This document shows positions 24,212 to 33,375 of a stretch of 64,000 nt of DNA, one piece after another. The stretch's first letter is position 1, and each line of letters opens with the position of its first letter. Source of the DNA: Chryseobacterium sp. ZHDP1 (GTDB lineage: Bacteria > Bacteroidota > Bacteroidia > Flavobacteriales > Weeksellaceae); assembly GCF_018603435.1 (NCBI RefSeq), contig NZ_CP075682.1, forward strand, positions 4,853,749-4,917,748. Direction: 5' to 3'. The translations under genes and the position numbers were made by a program. The notes under the pieces were generated by a model. That model was not told the DNA's origin, ran no database searches, and saw nothing but the letters and a program-made list of their open reading frames with translations.

Positions 24212-26104
24212 ATGATGAAAATACTTTGTATTGGAGCGCTTTCGATGGCTTCTTTTTACTACTCACAAAACTTTCCGGTTTCTGCTATTCCTGAGAATCT
24301 GAAGAAAAACGCAGATGCGGTGATCAGGAAAGATCTTACAACCATTCAGATCAATAAAATTGATGATATAAGATATCAGTATTATACGGTTACTACAGTT
24401 TTGAACAAAGATGGAGACTCCGATGCGCAGATTTATATCCCTTATGAAAAAGGCAACAGTATTTCAGACATCAAGGTAAATATTTACGATGAATCAGGAA
24501 AGAAAATAAAGTCATTTTCCAAGTCGGATTTTGGAGATTTTGCCAATAACAATCAGGGAACTTTCTATTCGGATAACCGAGTGATGGCTATGTCATATAC
24601 TCCGACTCAATATCCTTACACCGTTGAATTCTCTTATCAGATTGGTGATGAAAATACAGTTTTCCTGCCGGATTTTATTCCTTTCAGATCAACCAATATC
24701 TCACTGGAAGAAGCTCAGATGAAGATCATCAATAAATCCGGTATTGAACTTAAAACAAAAACGTATCCTTCGGCTTATAACTATGCTTCAGTTATAGAAA
24801 GCGATAATGCGGGAGAAAAAATATACTCTTATAAAAATGTTCCGGCTATTGATGATGTTTTTTTGCTTCCCCAGCCGATAAAAATTTTACCAAAAGTAAG
24901 TTTTGCCTTAACTAAATTTAATCTTGAAGGAAAGCAGGGGAGTATAAACAACTGGGGTGAGTTCGGATCTTGGTATTACAACAGCATTTTACAACCGGTT
25001 TCTTTATCAACACCTGCAATCAAAGCGGAAGTTGCAGCATTAAATTTACAGGGAACAACCGAAGAAAAAGTAAGAAAACTGTATCAGTATATGCAGAGTA
25101 AGACAAGGTATATTTTCGTAGCGTTGGGAATCGGCGGTTGGCAGCCGATGCTTCCGGATGAGGTTCAGAAAAAAGGATATGGTGACTGCAAGGGATTAAC
25201 AAATTATATGAAAACTTTACTGGATGAAGCAGGAATTCCGTCTTATTATTCGGTGATCAATTCCGGTTCTTCTCCGGTTTCGTTTGATAAAGATTTTCCT
25301 AAAATGGGAGGAAACCATGTTATTCTGATGGTTCCTGCTGAAAAAGGAAATATCTGGCTGGAAAATACATCTCAGCAAATAGCTTTTAATCATTTAAGTT
25401 ACGGAACCACAGAAAGAAATGTACTTTCCATCAGAAAAAACGGAATTGAATTAATCGATACTCCGGTTTATACAGCAGACCAGAGCAAAGAAAAACAGCT
25501 TTTAAAAATAAAGCTTAATGAAGACAATAGTATTTCCGGGGAAGGTAATTTTGCGTATACAGGAATTCAGTATGATAACAATCTCGTACTTGCAACGATG
25601 TCACCAAAAGAAAGAAATGAAGCCATAAAAAATCTTCTGGATGTTCTTCATTTTGAAAAGATTGAAATGAAAAATTTCCTGAACGATAAAGACAATGCTG
25701 TTGCAAAGTTTGATCTTGATTTTAAAGCGAATAATTATTCTAAAAACGCAGGAAGCAGCATCATTTTCAGAGCGGTGCCCATCTATTCAAACAATGTCTA
25801 CAAAACAGACGAAAACAGGGAATTGCCTTTTGAATTAAGACAATCTTTTCAGGATGAATATGAAATAAGCTTTGCCCTTCCTAAGAATTATAAAATCGAG
25901 GAACTTCCTGAGAATGTGACCTTAAACTCAGAATTCGGAACCTACAAATTAAGCTTTGTAAAAAATGGTGAAGAACTGAAAGTGAATAGAACCATCAGAA
26001 TTAATAAAGGACTTTATCCTAAAGAAAAATATAACGATTACGTTAATTTCCGAAAAAAAACCATTAACATCGACAACTCAAAAATTTTAATTTCTAAAAT
26101 TTAA
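24212..26104 (+). CDS. Secreted DUF3857 / transglutaminase-like protein, catalytic residues present
   Basis: The 630-residue protein has a signal peptide (about 1-18, ending YYSQ), an N-terminal DUF3857 domain and a central transglutaminase-like cysteine-protease fold. The catalytic residues are seen as Cys326 in GYGDCKGLTNY and His369 in GGNHVILMV, with an acidic residue in IWLENTS. The C-terminal part is a beta-rich DUF. Such proteins sit in the periplasm or outer membrane of Bacteroidota and their substrates are unknown. It is followed after one base by a paralog of the same layout, which suggests they act together. A second ATG one codon downstream is an equally possible start. Confidence 0.85.
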   Translation: MMKILCIGALSMASFYYSQNFPVSAIPENLKKNADAVIRKDLTTIQINKIDDIRYQYYTVTTVLNKDGDSDAQIYIPYEKGNSISDIKVNIYDESGKKIKSFSKSDFGDFANNNQGTFYSDNRVMAMSYTPTQYPYTVEFSYQIGDENTVFLPDFIPFRSTNISLEEAQMKIINKSGIELKTKTYPSAYNYASVIESDNAGEKIYSYKNVPAIDDVFLLPQPIKILPKVSFALTKFNLEGKQGSINNWGEFGSWYYNSILQPVSLSTPAIKAEVAALNLQGTTEEKVRKLYQYMQSKTRYIFVALGIGGWQPMLPDEVQKKGYGDCKGLTNYMKTLLDEAGIPSYYSVINSGSSPVSFDKDFPKMGGNHVILMVPAEKGNIWLENTSQQIAFNHLSYGTTERNVLSIRKNGIELIDTPVYTADQSKEKQLLKIKLNEDNSISGEGNFAYTGIQYDNNLVLATMSPKERNEAIKNLLDVLHFEKIEMKNFLNDKDNAVAKFDLDFKANNYSKNAGSSIIFRAVPIYSNNVYKTDENRELPFELRQSFQDEYEISFALPKNYKIEELPENVTLNSEFGTYKLSFVKNGEELKVNRTIRINKGLYPKEKYNDYVNFRKKTINIDNSKILISKI

Positions 26105-26105
26105 C

Positions 26106-28040
26106 ATGAAAAAAATATTTCTAGTGGCTTTCTGCTCAATGAATTTGATATTTATTGAGGCACAAAAGCATGAATTTCTTAATTATCCTAAATTTAATGA
26201 TGCAGATCTTACAAAACAGAAATCTGCTTTGGACGAAAATGCACCTGCCGAAATTTTATTCAAATCTTTGCATTTCAGTATTGACAATAATACAGGAGAT
26301 CTGGTGAAAAAAGCATTTTACAGAGTTAAAATTTATGATAAAGACAAGGCGGAAGACTGGTTGAACCTTGAAATTCCGTTATATCAGAGTGGGAGCAATC
26401 AGGAAACCATTTCAAAGGTTAAAGCTTTCACATACAACCTGGAAAATGGTACTTCTGTGGCCACAAAAGTAGATAAAAGTTCGAAATTTAAGAGTAAGGA
26501 AAGCAAATATGTCTCCATTACAAAATTTGCATTTCCGAATGTAAAAAACGGCTCCATCATAGAATATCAGTATGAGGTTACTTCTCCGTTTCTTTACGTA
26601 GTTCCGGAAATTACGATTGAAACAGACACCCCTTCTTTATATACGGAATATGTTTTAGACAGTCCATCAAATATTTCTTACAACTTAAATTACACGGGTT
26701 TTTTGACCCCGAAATACAGAGAAGTGGAAGAAAGATTGATGTACGGAATGAATTACAGAACATACCGCTTCGGATTTGAAAACGTAAAAGGATTTAAAAC
26801 CGAGAAGTTTGTAAACAATGACAGAAATTACAGAACAAAAATAGGCGCAGAGCTTCACTCAACAAATTTTAAGGAACTTAAATTGTATTCTTCATCCTGG
26901 GAACAGATCAAAGACAGATTGTATGAGAGTGAAGATTTCGGAAGCGAATTAAAGAAGACAAGACTGGCAAAAGACAATATGCCGGCAAATATTTCGGGAA
27001 TATCAGATGAGATTGAAAAAGCAAATGCAATATTCAATTATGTTAAAAATACCTTTACATGGAATAAAGACAGAGGACTTTATGTAGAAGACGGAATCAA
27101 GAAAATGCTCGAAACAAAGACAGGAAACGCGGCAGAAATCAACCTTTTTCTGGTCATGATGCTTCGTGAAGCCGGAATCAAAGCAGATCCGCTTACGATT
27201 TCTACAGTAAGCAACGGTCTTATTAATGTTGCTTCACCCAATGTTTCCAATATGAATTTTGTAATTGCCGCTATTCAGACAAAAGATGGTTTTCATTTGT
27301 ATGATGCCACTTCCAAGCAGTCTTCAATCGATCAGTTGCCACCAAGAGACTGGAATCAGTTCGGAATTTTGATGAATAAAGATAAAGTTCAGCAGTTATC
27401 AATGATCAATGCAAAAACAAGTTTCACTTATCTTACCGCAGAGGCAAAAATTAATGCAGACGGAAGTATTTCCGGAACCTATTCTGATAAAGATACCGGA
27501 ACCTATGCCATTTTTGCGAAAGAAAACTATGACGACAATGCAGATAAGTACAAAAAACAGTATAAAGATAATTTTTCTATAGATTTCACCAATATCGATT
27601 CTAAAGTACTTGAAAACGGGGATTTTGAAAGCACCATGAAGTTTTCTTCCGAGAATTTGATAGACAGGATCGGAAAGAAAATGATTATCAATCCTATGTT
27701 GTTTTTAAATAAAAACTCAAACGAATTCGATCAGACTGAAGAAAGAAAATACCTTATCGATTTCACTTCGCCATTCACCAGAATTAAAAAAGTGGCTTTG
27801 GAAATTCCGGAAGGATATGTGATTGAAGAGATGCCGAAAAACAAAAAAATTGTAACAGACGACAAAGAAATCGAATACAGTTATATTGCTGAACAAAAAG
27901 GAAATAAGATTGAGGTAATTTCTACCACCAAAGTTAAGAGTCCCACTTATGAAAAAGAATATTACCCTGCCTTTAAGCAGATTTGGGGAGTGGCTTCCAA
28001 ACAGGAAAATCAGGTAATCAGTCTCGTAAAGAAACAGTAA
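26106..28040 (+). CDS. DUF3857 paralog with degenerate transglutaminase site
   Basis: A 644-residue secreted protein (signal about 1-19) with the same domain order as the preceding gene. At the place of the catalytic Cys (GDC in the neighbour) it reads GNAAEIN, with Ala342. At the place of His it reads MNFVIAAI, with Phe. It is thus a pseudoenzyme of the transglutaminase-like fold. The gene starts two bases after the previous stop codon. The pairing of an apparently active and an inactive copy suggests a regulatory or structural partner, which is inference. Confidence 0.85.
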   Translation: MKKIFLVAFCSMNLIFIEAQKHEFLNYPKFNDADLTKQKSALDENAPAEILFKSLHFSIDNNTGDLVKKAFYRVKIYDKDKAEDWLNLEIPLYQSGSNQETISKVKAFTYNLENGTSVATKVDKSSKFKSKESKYVSITKFAFPNVKNGSIIEYQYEVTSPFLYVVPEITIETDTPSLYTEYVLDSPSNISYNLNYTGFLTPKYREVEERLMYGMNYRTYRFGFENVKGFKTEKFVNNDRNYRTKIGAELHSTNFKELKLYSSSWEQIKDRLYESEDFGSELKKTRLAKDNMPANISGISDEIEKANAIFNYVKNTFTWNKDRGLYVEDGIKKMLETKTGNAAEINLFLVMMLREAGIKADPLTISTVSNGLINVASPNVSNMNFVIAAIQTKDGFHLYDATSKQSSIDQLPPRDWNQFGILMNKDKVQQLSMINAKTSFTYLTAEAKINADGSISGTYSDKDTGTYAIFAKENYDDNADKYKKQYKDNFSIDFTNIDSKVLENGDFESTMKFSSENLIDRIGKKMIINPMLFLNKNSNEFDQTEERKYLIDFTSPFTRIKKVALEIPEGYVIEEMPKNKKIVTDDKEIEYSYIAEQKGNKIEVISTTKVKSPTYEKEYYPAFKQIWGVASKQENQVISLVKKQ

Positions 28041-28066
28041 TTAAAATTTTTTTTTCGAAATAATCT

Positions 28067-28095
28067 TAAACCATTCATCTTTTGAATGGTTTTTG
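28067..28095 (+). terminator. Terminator of the DUF3857 pair
   Basis: AAACCATTCATCTTTTGAAT followed by GGTTTTTGC: stem AAACCATTCA/TGAATGGTTT and a T run. Confidence 0.75.
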
Positions 28096-28118
28096 CATTG
28101 CAGAAGGAAATCAGAATT

Positions 28119-28940
28119 ATGAAAAATACCATTGCGGTCTTAGCACTTTCCACTTTCTTTGTCTTTTCAGCCTGTAAAAAGGCGGAAAACAATAATTTGA
28201 ATGAAACAGAAACTGCAGTACCTGAAAAGTTTACAGTAGATTCCGTGAAAATTAGCGATTCGACTAAATTAAGCGATTCTTTAACCATTAAATATTCATC
28301 CACCAAATTATTGTTCCCGACGATTAAGGATAAAGCCTTATTAGACAGTATTTATTTTACAGAAAAGAATATTGGAGATTTTTCCAGAGAAGGATTACAG
28401 AATTACCTGCAGAAAAGCAAAAATATCTATTTCAACAGACTCAGAAAAGATTCAAAAGAGTGGATTTCAGACATCTCGTTTTCTCAGGAATGGTATTCGG
28501 ATACCGGAATGAAAGTAAAATCCAATACCAACGATTATCTGCAGATAGAATACTTTTGGGCTTCGTATGAAGGAGGAGCGCACGATAATTATGGTTATTC
28601 CGAAAGAGTTTTTGATCTTCAAAACAATAAAAAATTAGAATTAAAAGACATCACTTCCATACCAAAAGAAAAACTGGAAGCCCTTTTAATGAAAAACATC
28701 AACAAGACCAACAGCGGAGCAACAGACGAGAAAGGAGAAGTTAATAATTCCGAAATGCTTCTGGTGGATAAAATTCCCGCAACAGAAAACTTCTATTTTG
28801 ATGACAAAAAACTATATTTCCATTACAGTCCGTATGAAATTACAGCTTTTGCAGCGGGAGACATCACCATCCCGATTTCGTGGTCAGAACTTAAAGGAAC
28901 TCTTACTCCCGAATTTACGAAAAGAATGAAAATTAAATAA
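28119..28940 (+). CDS. Lipoprotein with DUF4163/DUF3298 (RsiV-like) domain
   Basis: 273 residues from the ATG at 28119, chosen because it gives a clear lipoprotein signal (LSTFFVFSACKKAE). The body resembles the DUF4163-DUF3298 pair found in RsiV and in many Bacteroidota lipoproteins: a long first domain, then YEGGAHDNYGYSERVFDL and, near the end, DKKLYFHYSPYEITAFAAGD. In RsiV this fold binds lysozyme; nothing here shows the same ligand and no sigma factor is adjacent. It is therefore called by fold only. Confidence 0.78.
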   Translation: MKNTIAVLALSTFFVFSACKKAENNNLNETETAVPEKFTVDSVKISDSTKLSDSLTIKYSSTKLLFPTIKDKALLDSIYFTEKNIGDFSREGLQNYLQKSKNIYFNRLRKDSKEWISDISFSQEWYSDTGMKVKSNTNDYLQIEYFWASYEGGAHDNYGYSERVFDLQNNKKLELKDITSIPKEKLEALLMKNINKTNSGATDEKGEVNNSEMLLVDKIPATENFYFDDKKLYFHYSPYEITAFAAGDITIPISWSELKGTLTPEFTKRMKIK

Positions 28941-28945
28941 CAATC

Positions 28946-28972
28946 ATGCTTCCACATCGGGAGCATTTTTTA
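28946..28972 (+). terminator. Terminator after the RsiV-like lipoprotein
   Basis: ATGCTTCC-acatc-GGGAGCAT followed by TTTTTTA. Confidence 0.7.
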
Positions 28973-28983
28973 TTTTTGCACTA

Positions 28984-29835
28984 ATGGAAAAAGTCGCTTT
29001 CATCATCAATCCTTTTTCGGCGAAAAAAAATTATCAGCCGTTTCTCAACGAACTGAAAGCAAAGGTGAAAGATCCTTTGTATTACATTTCGGAATCTATT
29101 CCCGGAACCGATCAGTTTATTCAGGATCATTTTAATGACGTTGATATTTTTGTAGCCATCGGAGGCGACGGAACCATTTCTACCGTAGCCAGAAACCTCA
29201 TTGATACAGAAAAAATTCTTGCCATTTTTCCGGCAGGTTCAGGAAACGGATTCTCCAACGAAACCCAGTTCAGCAAAAATCTGGACGAACTGCTGGAAAA
29301 GATCAGAACAGGAAATTCCAGAAAAATTGATACGTTCACAGTAAACGAAAGACTTTCCATCAATGTTTCCGGAACCGGATTCGACGGTAAAGTCGTAAAG
29401 GAATTCGAAAAAACCACAAGAGGATTTAAAAATTATATCAAAGTCTCTTTTAAAACTTTTTTCAGTTATAAACCAATCAAACTGAAGTTTTTTGACGAAA
29501 AATACAAGCAGTACAACGGGAAATATCTAATGGTAAACATTGCCAACACAAGACAATTTGGAAACAACGCTTATATTGCACCTCACGCAAGTAAAAGTGA
29601 CGGTTTGGTAGATATGGTATTGGTAAAAAAGTTTCCTTTTACATACTCTGCACTTTTCGCTTTCAGGATGTTTACCAAAAAACTGAAGCAGGATAATTAC
29701 ATCACGTATCTTCCGGTTTCCGAAATAGAATTTAAAGTAAATACCAAAAACTGGCATCTCGACGGGGAGTTCAACAAAATAAAATCTCCGATTCGTGTAA
29801 AAGTTCAGCCTTCGAGTTTAAGGATTTTAATCTAA
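28984..29835 (+). CDS. Diacylglycerol kinase-family lipid kinase
   Basis: A 283-residue DAGK/sphingosine-kinase-type protein (DgkB/YegS group). It has IINPFSAKK at the N terminus, the nucleotide motif GGDGT (60-64), PAGSGNGF (83-90) and the C-terminal beta-sandwich ending in HLDGEFNKI. It should phosphorylate diacylglycerol or a similar lipid at the membrane face. The gene is followed by a hairpin element rather than a plain terminator. Confidence 0.88.
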   Translation: MEKVAFIINPFSAKKNYQPFLNELKAKVKDPLYYISESIPGTDQFIQDHFNDVDIFVAIGGDGTISTVARNLIDTEKILAIFPAGSGNGFSNETQFSKNLDELLEKIRTGNSRKIDTFTVNERLSINVSGTGFDGKVVKEFEKTTRGFKNYIKVSFKTFFSYKPIKLKFFDEKYKQYNGKYLMVNIANTRQFGNNAYIAPHASKSDGLVDMVLVKKFPFTYSALFAFRMFTKKLKQDNYITYLPVSEIEFKVNTKNWHLDGEFNKIKSPIRVKVQPSSLRILI

Positions 29836-29872
29836 AACAGTCTTCTTGTAAAAATAAATTGTTTTCTTTTTT

Positions 29873-29985
29873 GGAGCTGTTTCGCGCTTTCGCTACTCGC
29901 TTTTTCGTTTTTTTCGGCGCGGCCGCGCAGCGGCCGCGCCGAAAAAAACGAAAAGAGCTCAGACATGCCGCTCAATCGCGGCTAA
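29873..29985 (+). repeat. 3'-hairpin element, copy 1
   Basis: Left flank GGAGCTGTTTCGCGCTTTCG and CTACTCGC, then a stem of about 25 perfect pairs (29902-29926 with 29930-29954; core CGGCGCGGCCGC, loop GCA), then right flank AGCTCAGACATGCCGCTCAA and TCGCGGCTAAA. The flanks match copies 2-4, while the stem sequence is different but still complementary. It lies 37 nt after the lipid kinase gene, in sense orientation. Confidence 0.8.
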
Positions 29986-30047
29986 AATGACAGTCATAAC
30001 AAAAACTAAATCGGCTTCAGAGTACAACTTATCAGTTACAACTCAGG

Positions 30048-31328
30048 CTAAACTTCCAGCTTTTTTTCTACTTCATTCGGATGATCCAGACAATATTGAA
30101 GCTGATCTTTATCCAGTTGCTTTTCCCAGTTGGCAACGACAACTGTTGCTACAGAATTTCCGATCACGTTGGTTAAAGCACGGCATTCACTCATAAACTT
30201 ATCGATTCCTAAAATCAGCGTCATTCCGGCAATCGGAATTTCAGGAACAACCGCTAATGTTGCCGCTAAAGTCACAAATCCTGCTCCCGTAACTCCGGCT
30301 GCACCTTTAGAACTCAGCATGGCAACCAAAAGAAGAATGATCTGTTTTTCAATCGGAAGATGAATATTTAAAGCCTGTGCGATAAAAAGCGAAGCCAGCG
30401 TCATATAAATATTGGTTCCGTCGAGATTGAAAGAATATCCAGTCGGAACCACCAAACCCACAATCGCTCTTGAACAGCCTGCTTTTTCAAGCTTTTCCAT
30501 AATTCCGGGAAGTGCAGATTCTGAAGAACTCGTTCCTAAAACCAGCAAAAGCTCCTCCTTCAGATAATACATCAGCTTAAAAATATTAAAACCGTTGTAC
30601 CAGGCGACAGCGCCTAAAACCAAAACCACAAATAATGCAGAAGTTATATAAAACGTTCCCACCAAAAAAATCAGATTCAAAACCGAATGAAGTCCGTATT
30701 TTCCAATGGTAAAAGCCATCGCTCCAAAAGCTCCGATCGGCGCCAGTTTCATCAGCATATGCACAATTTTGAAAACTGGAGTGGAAAGATCCTGTAAAAA
30801 ATCCGTTACTTTCTGGCTCTTTTCTTTCGTTAAAACCAAAGCTACTCCCATTAAAATAGCAACAAGGAGAACCTGCAGAATATTATCTCCAACCAGCGGA
30901 CTGAACAGCGTTTCCGGAATAATATTGATGATGAAACCCGTTAAAGTCGTTTCATGTGCTTTTTGCTGATATTGCGAAACATCGCCCGAAAGGGTAGAAG
31001 GATTAATATTCAGACCGTGACCCGGCTGTAATATATTTCCTACCACCAAACCGATAATCAATGCCAATGTTGAAAACGTAAGGAAATAGATCATCGCTTT
31101 AACCGCAATTCGGCCTACTTTCTTCAGATCAGTCATGTGTGCGATTCCCAAGGTAAGAGTAATGAAAATCACCGGAGCAATAATCATTTTCACGAGTTTG
31201 ATAAATCCGTCGCCCAAAGGTTTCATTTTTTCACCAAGTTCCGGATAAAATCTTCCCAGAAGAATTCCTGCAACAATCGCAATAATAACCTGAAAATAAA
31301 GCTGGTGGTAAATCTTTTTTGCTTTCAC
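30048..31328 (-). CDS. Dicarboxylate/amino acid:cation symporter (DAACS family)
   Basis: A 426-residue inner-membrane carrier of the GltP/DctA family. It has the serine-rich hairpin SSSESALPG, the unwound TM7 motif as NLDGTNIYM, the re-entrant loop SKGAAGVTG and TM8 residues DKFMSECRALTN. It would import glutamate, aspartate or C4-dicarboxylates with Na+ or H+. Arg in SECRALTNVIGN is at the position that favours acidic amino acids or dicarboxylates. It converges on the lipid kinase gene. Confidence 0.9.
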   Translation of the reverse strand: MKAKKIYHQLYFQVIIAIVAGILLGRFYPELGEKMKPLGDGFIKLVKMIIAPVIFITLTLGIAHMTDLKKVGRIAVKAMIYFLTFSTLALIIGLVVGNILQPGHGLNINPSTLSGDVSQYQQKAHETTLTGFIINIIPETLFSPLVGDNILQVLLVAILMGVALVLTKEKSQKVTDFLQDLSTPVFKIVHMLMKLAPIGAFGAMAFTIGKYGLHSVLNLIFLVGTFYITSALFVVLVLGAVAWYNGFNIFKLMYYLKEELLLVLGTSSSESALPGIMEKLEKAGCSRAIVGLVVPTGYSFNLDGTNIYMTLASLFIAQALNIHLPIEKQIILLLVAMLSSKGAAGVTGAGFVTLAATLAVVPEIPIAGMTLILGIDKFMSECRALTNVIGNSVATVVVANWEKQLDKDQLQYCLDHPNEVEKKLEV

Positions 31329-31397
31329 AAGAATATGGATTTTAAAAACCGAAAATTAGTGAAATTTGCTTTAAAATAATGACAAATGTCATGAATA

Positions 31398-31428
31398 GTT
31401 TCGGCTCGGGCGGGGCCCGAGCCGAAAC
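31398..31428. terminator. GC-rich hairpin between ggt and the symporter gene
   Basis: GTTTCGGCTCGGGC-ggg-GCCCGAGCCGAAAC: 14 perfect pairs. It lies about 170 nt after the ggt stop codon (minus strand) and upstream of the symporter gene. The T run is weak, so a terminator role is likely but not certain. Confidence 0.6.
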
Positions 31429-31599
31429 CAAAATTATTTTAAATCGTTCTCTAATTTTTGATAAAGAAAAATCTTAAACATATGTCTTAAAAATCCAGAT
31501 TATTTCACTCTTGCCATTCTGATAAATGAAAATATATGATAATCAATTAATTAACTTATTTTTAAGTCAGCTTTTTTAAATTAACTACAAAAACGTCAA

Positions 31600-33285
31600 T
31601 TATTCCACTGCAACAGAATCGTCACCGCGACCATCCGCAACCGCATGAATATTTCCGTTGTCATCAATCAGAATCATTTCTGTTCTTCCGATCTGGTTCC
31701 ATTTTTCAGATTTGTATCCTAATTTTTCCAGATCTTTAATCGTGGTTTCTGGGAAATTCTTTTCAAAGGCAACGATTTCAGGAAGCCACTGATGATGAAA
31801 TTTCGGTGCATTTACAGAAATATTAGCATTTTGCTTAAAATCGATCACATCAACAATAGCCTGATAAACAGAGGTCGGAATAGTAGTCCCTCCCGGAGTT
31901 CCCACTACCATATAAGGTTTTCCGTTTTTCAGAACAATGGTTGGTGTCATCGAAGAAAGCATCCTTTTATTCGGCTGAATGGAATTCGCCTCTCCGCCAA
32001 CCGCTCCAAACATATTTGGGACACCCGGTTTTATGGAAAAATCATCCATTTCATTATTTAAGAAAAATCCCGCTCCCGAAACAACAACTTTACTACCGTA
32101 TAAACCGTTTAAAGTAGTCGTAACAGCTGCTGCGTTTCCGTCCTTATCAATAACGGAAATATGAGTGGTTTCTGTGGATTCCTTGGGTTGTTTGGTTATT
32201 TTTCCAACTTCAGCACTCGGAGTTGCTTTGCTGAAACTGAAACTTTTCCAGCGGTTTTTGAGGTATTCGTCAGAAATCAGGTAAGAAGTTTTATCCTGAA
32301 TAAAATCAGGATCGCCCATATATTCCGCTCTGTCTGCATAGGCTCTTCTCTCGGCTTCCACCATCACCTGAACAGCCTGTGCAGAATTTTGCTGATATTT
32401 CTCCAGATTTTCGTAAGCTGCCATTTTCAGCATTTGCGCAAGAAGAAGTCCGCCGCTTGAAGGCAAAGGCATAGAAACCACCTGATTCCCTTTGTAATCA
32501 AATTCAAGTGCTTTTCTTTCGGCAACTTTATAATTTTTGAGATCTTCAGAAGTAATGATTCCGTTTCCTTTTTTCATCTCAGAAACCAGAAGTTCCGCTG
32601 TTTTTCCTTCATAAAAGCCTTTTAAACCTTGTTTCTGAATCAACTTTAACGTTTCAGCCAGATCTTTTTGAACTAGAAGGTCTCCGGCTTTCCACGGAAT
32701 GTCTTTTACAAATACAATTGAAGACTGATTGTGCTTCTGGAAATGCTGCTTATTGTTATTCAGTAAATTAGCTTCCTGTTCAGTAATCGCAAATCCTTTT
32801 TCAGCAAGATCAATGGCAGGCTGAATCAATTTGTCCATCGGAAGTTTACAGTATTTCAAAGTAGCAAAAAAACCTGCCACACTTCCCGGAATTCCGACAG
32901 CTAATCTTCCATTTTGGGAAAGATCCGTGTTAGCTTTTCCGTTTTTGTCGACGTACATATCGCGGCTTGCTTTTTTAGGCGCAGTCTCACGATAATCGAG
33001 CGTAAATTTTTCACCATTATTTTTTACACCAACCAAAAATCCGCCTCCGCCGATATTTCCTGCCTGCGGATATACAACGGCAAGTGCATATTGTGTGGCA
33101 ACAATAGCATCATAGGCATTTCCTCCCGATTTAAGAATTTTTGCTCCGGCTTCACTTGCCAGTGGATGTGCAGAAACAACCACACCTTTGTTTTTAACTT
33201 TTACCTCCTTCACAATAGTAATATCTGTGTATTGTGCTGAAATTGTGGAAGAAATTAAAATAAGTGAAAGGATAATCTTTTTCAT
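31600..33285 (-). CDS. ggt: Gamma-glutamyltransferase
   Basis: A secreted Ntn hydrolase that cleaves glutathione and other gamma-glutamyl compounds. 561 residues with a signal peptide (MKKIILSLILISSTISAQ). The proenzyme is processed before the nucleophile Thr374 in TTHISVID. Further family motifs are PLPSSGG, NNEMDDFSI, MLSSMTPTIV and GTPGGTTIP. The small subunit would be residues 374-561. The ATG at 33285 is used; a TTG lies two codons upstream. Confidence 0.95.
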   Translation of the reverse strand: MKKIILSLILISSTISAQYTDITIVKEVKVKNKGVVVSAHPLASEAGAKILKSGGNAYDAIVATQYALAVVYPQAGNIGGGGFLVGVKNNGEKFTLDYRETAPKKASRDMYVDKNGKANTDLSQNGRLAVGIPGSVAGFFATLKYCKLPMDKLIQPAIDLAEKGFAITEQEANLLNNNKQHFQKHNQSSIVFVKDIPWKAGDLLVQKDLAETLKLIQKQGLKGFYEGKTAELLVSEMKKGNGIITSEDLKNYKVAERKALEFDYKGNQVVSMPLPSSGGLLLAQMLKMAAYENLEKYQQNSAQAVQVMVEAERRAYADRAEYMGDPDFIQDKTSYLISDEYLKNRWKSFSFSKATPSAEVGKITKQPKESTETTHISVIDKDGNAAAVTTTLNGLYGSKVVVSGAGFFLNNEMDDFSIKPGVPNMFGAVGGEANSIQPNKRMLSSMTPTIVLKNGKPYMVVGTPGGTTIPTSVYQAIVDVIDFKQNANISVNAPKFHHQWLPEIVAFEKNFPETTIKDLEKLGYKSEKWNQIGRTEMILIDDNGNIHAVADGRGDDSVAVE

Positions 33286-33313
33286 TTGCAAAATTTATAT
33301 TCGAATTTACGAT

Positions 33314-33349
33314 TTTGTTTTAAGATAGGGTGTAAAATATTTACTTTTG
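33314..33349 (+). promoter_or_regulatory. Possible promoter of the threonine dehydrogenase gene
   Basis: TACTTTTG (33342-33349) fits TAnnTTTG and lies 26 nt before the ATG. The nearest TTTG (33314-33317) is 24 nt upstream, wider than usual. Confidence 0.45.
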
Positions 33350-33375
33350 CTTCGATCAACAAATAAAAGTTAAAA

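Noticed and set aside
29918..29944. GC-rich palindrome considered as a transferred GC island or vector remnant
   Set aside because: It is the stem of a repeated hairpin element whose flanks occur at three other places in this window.
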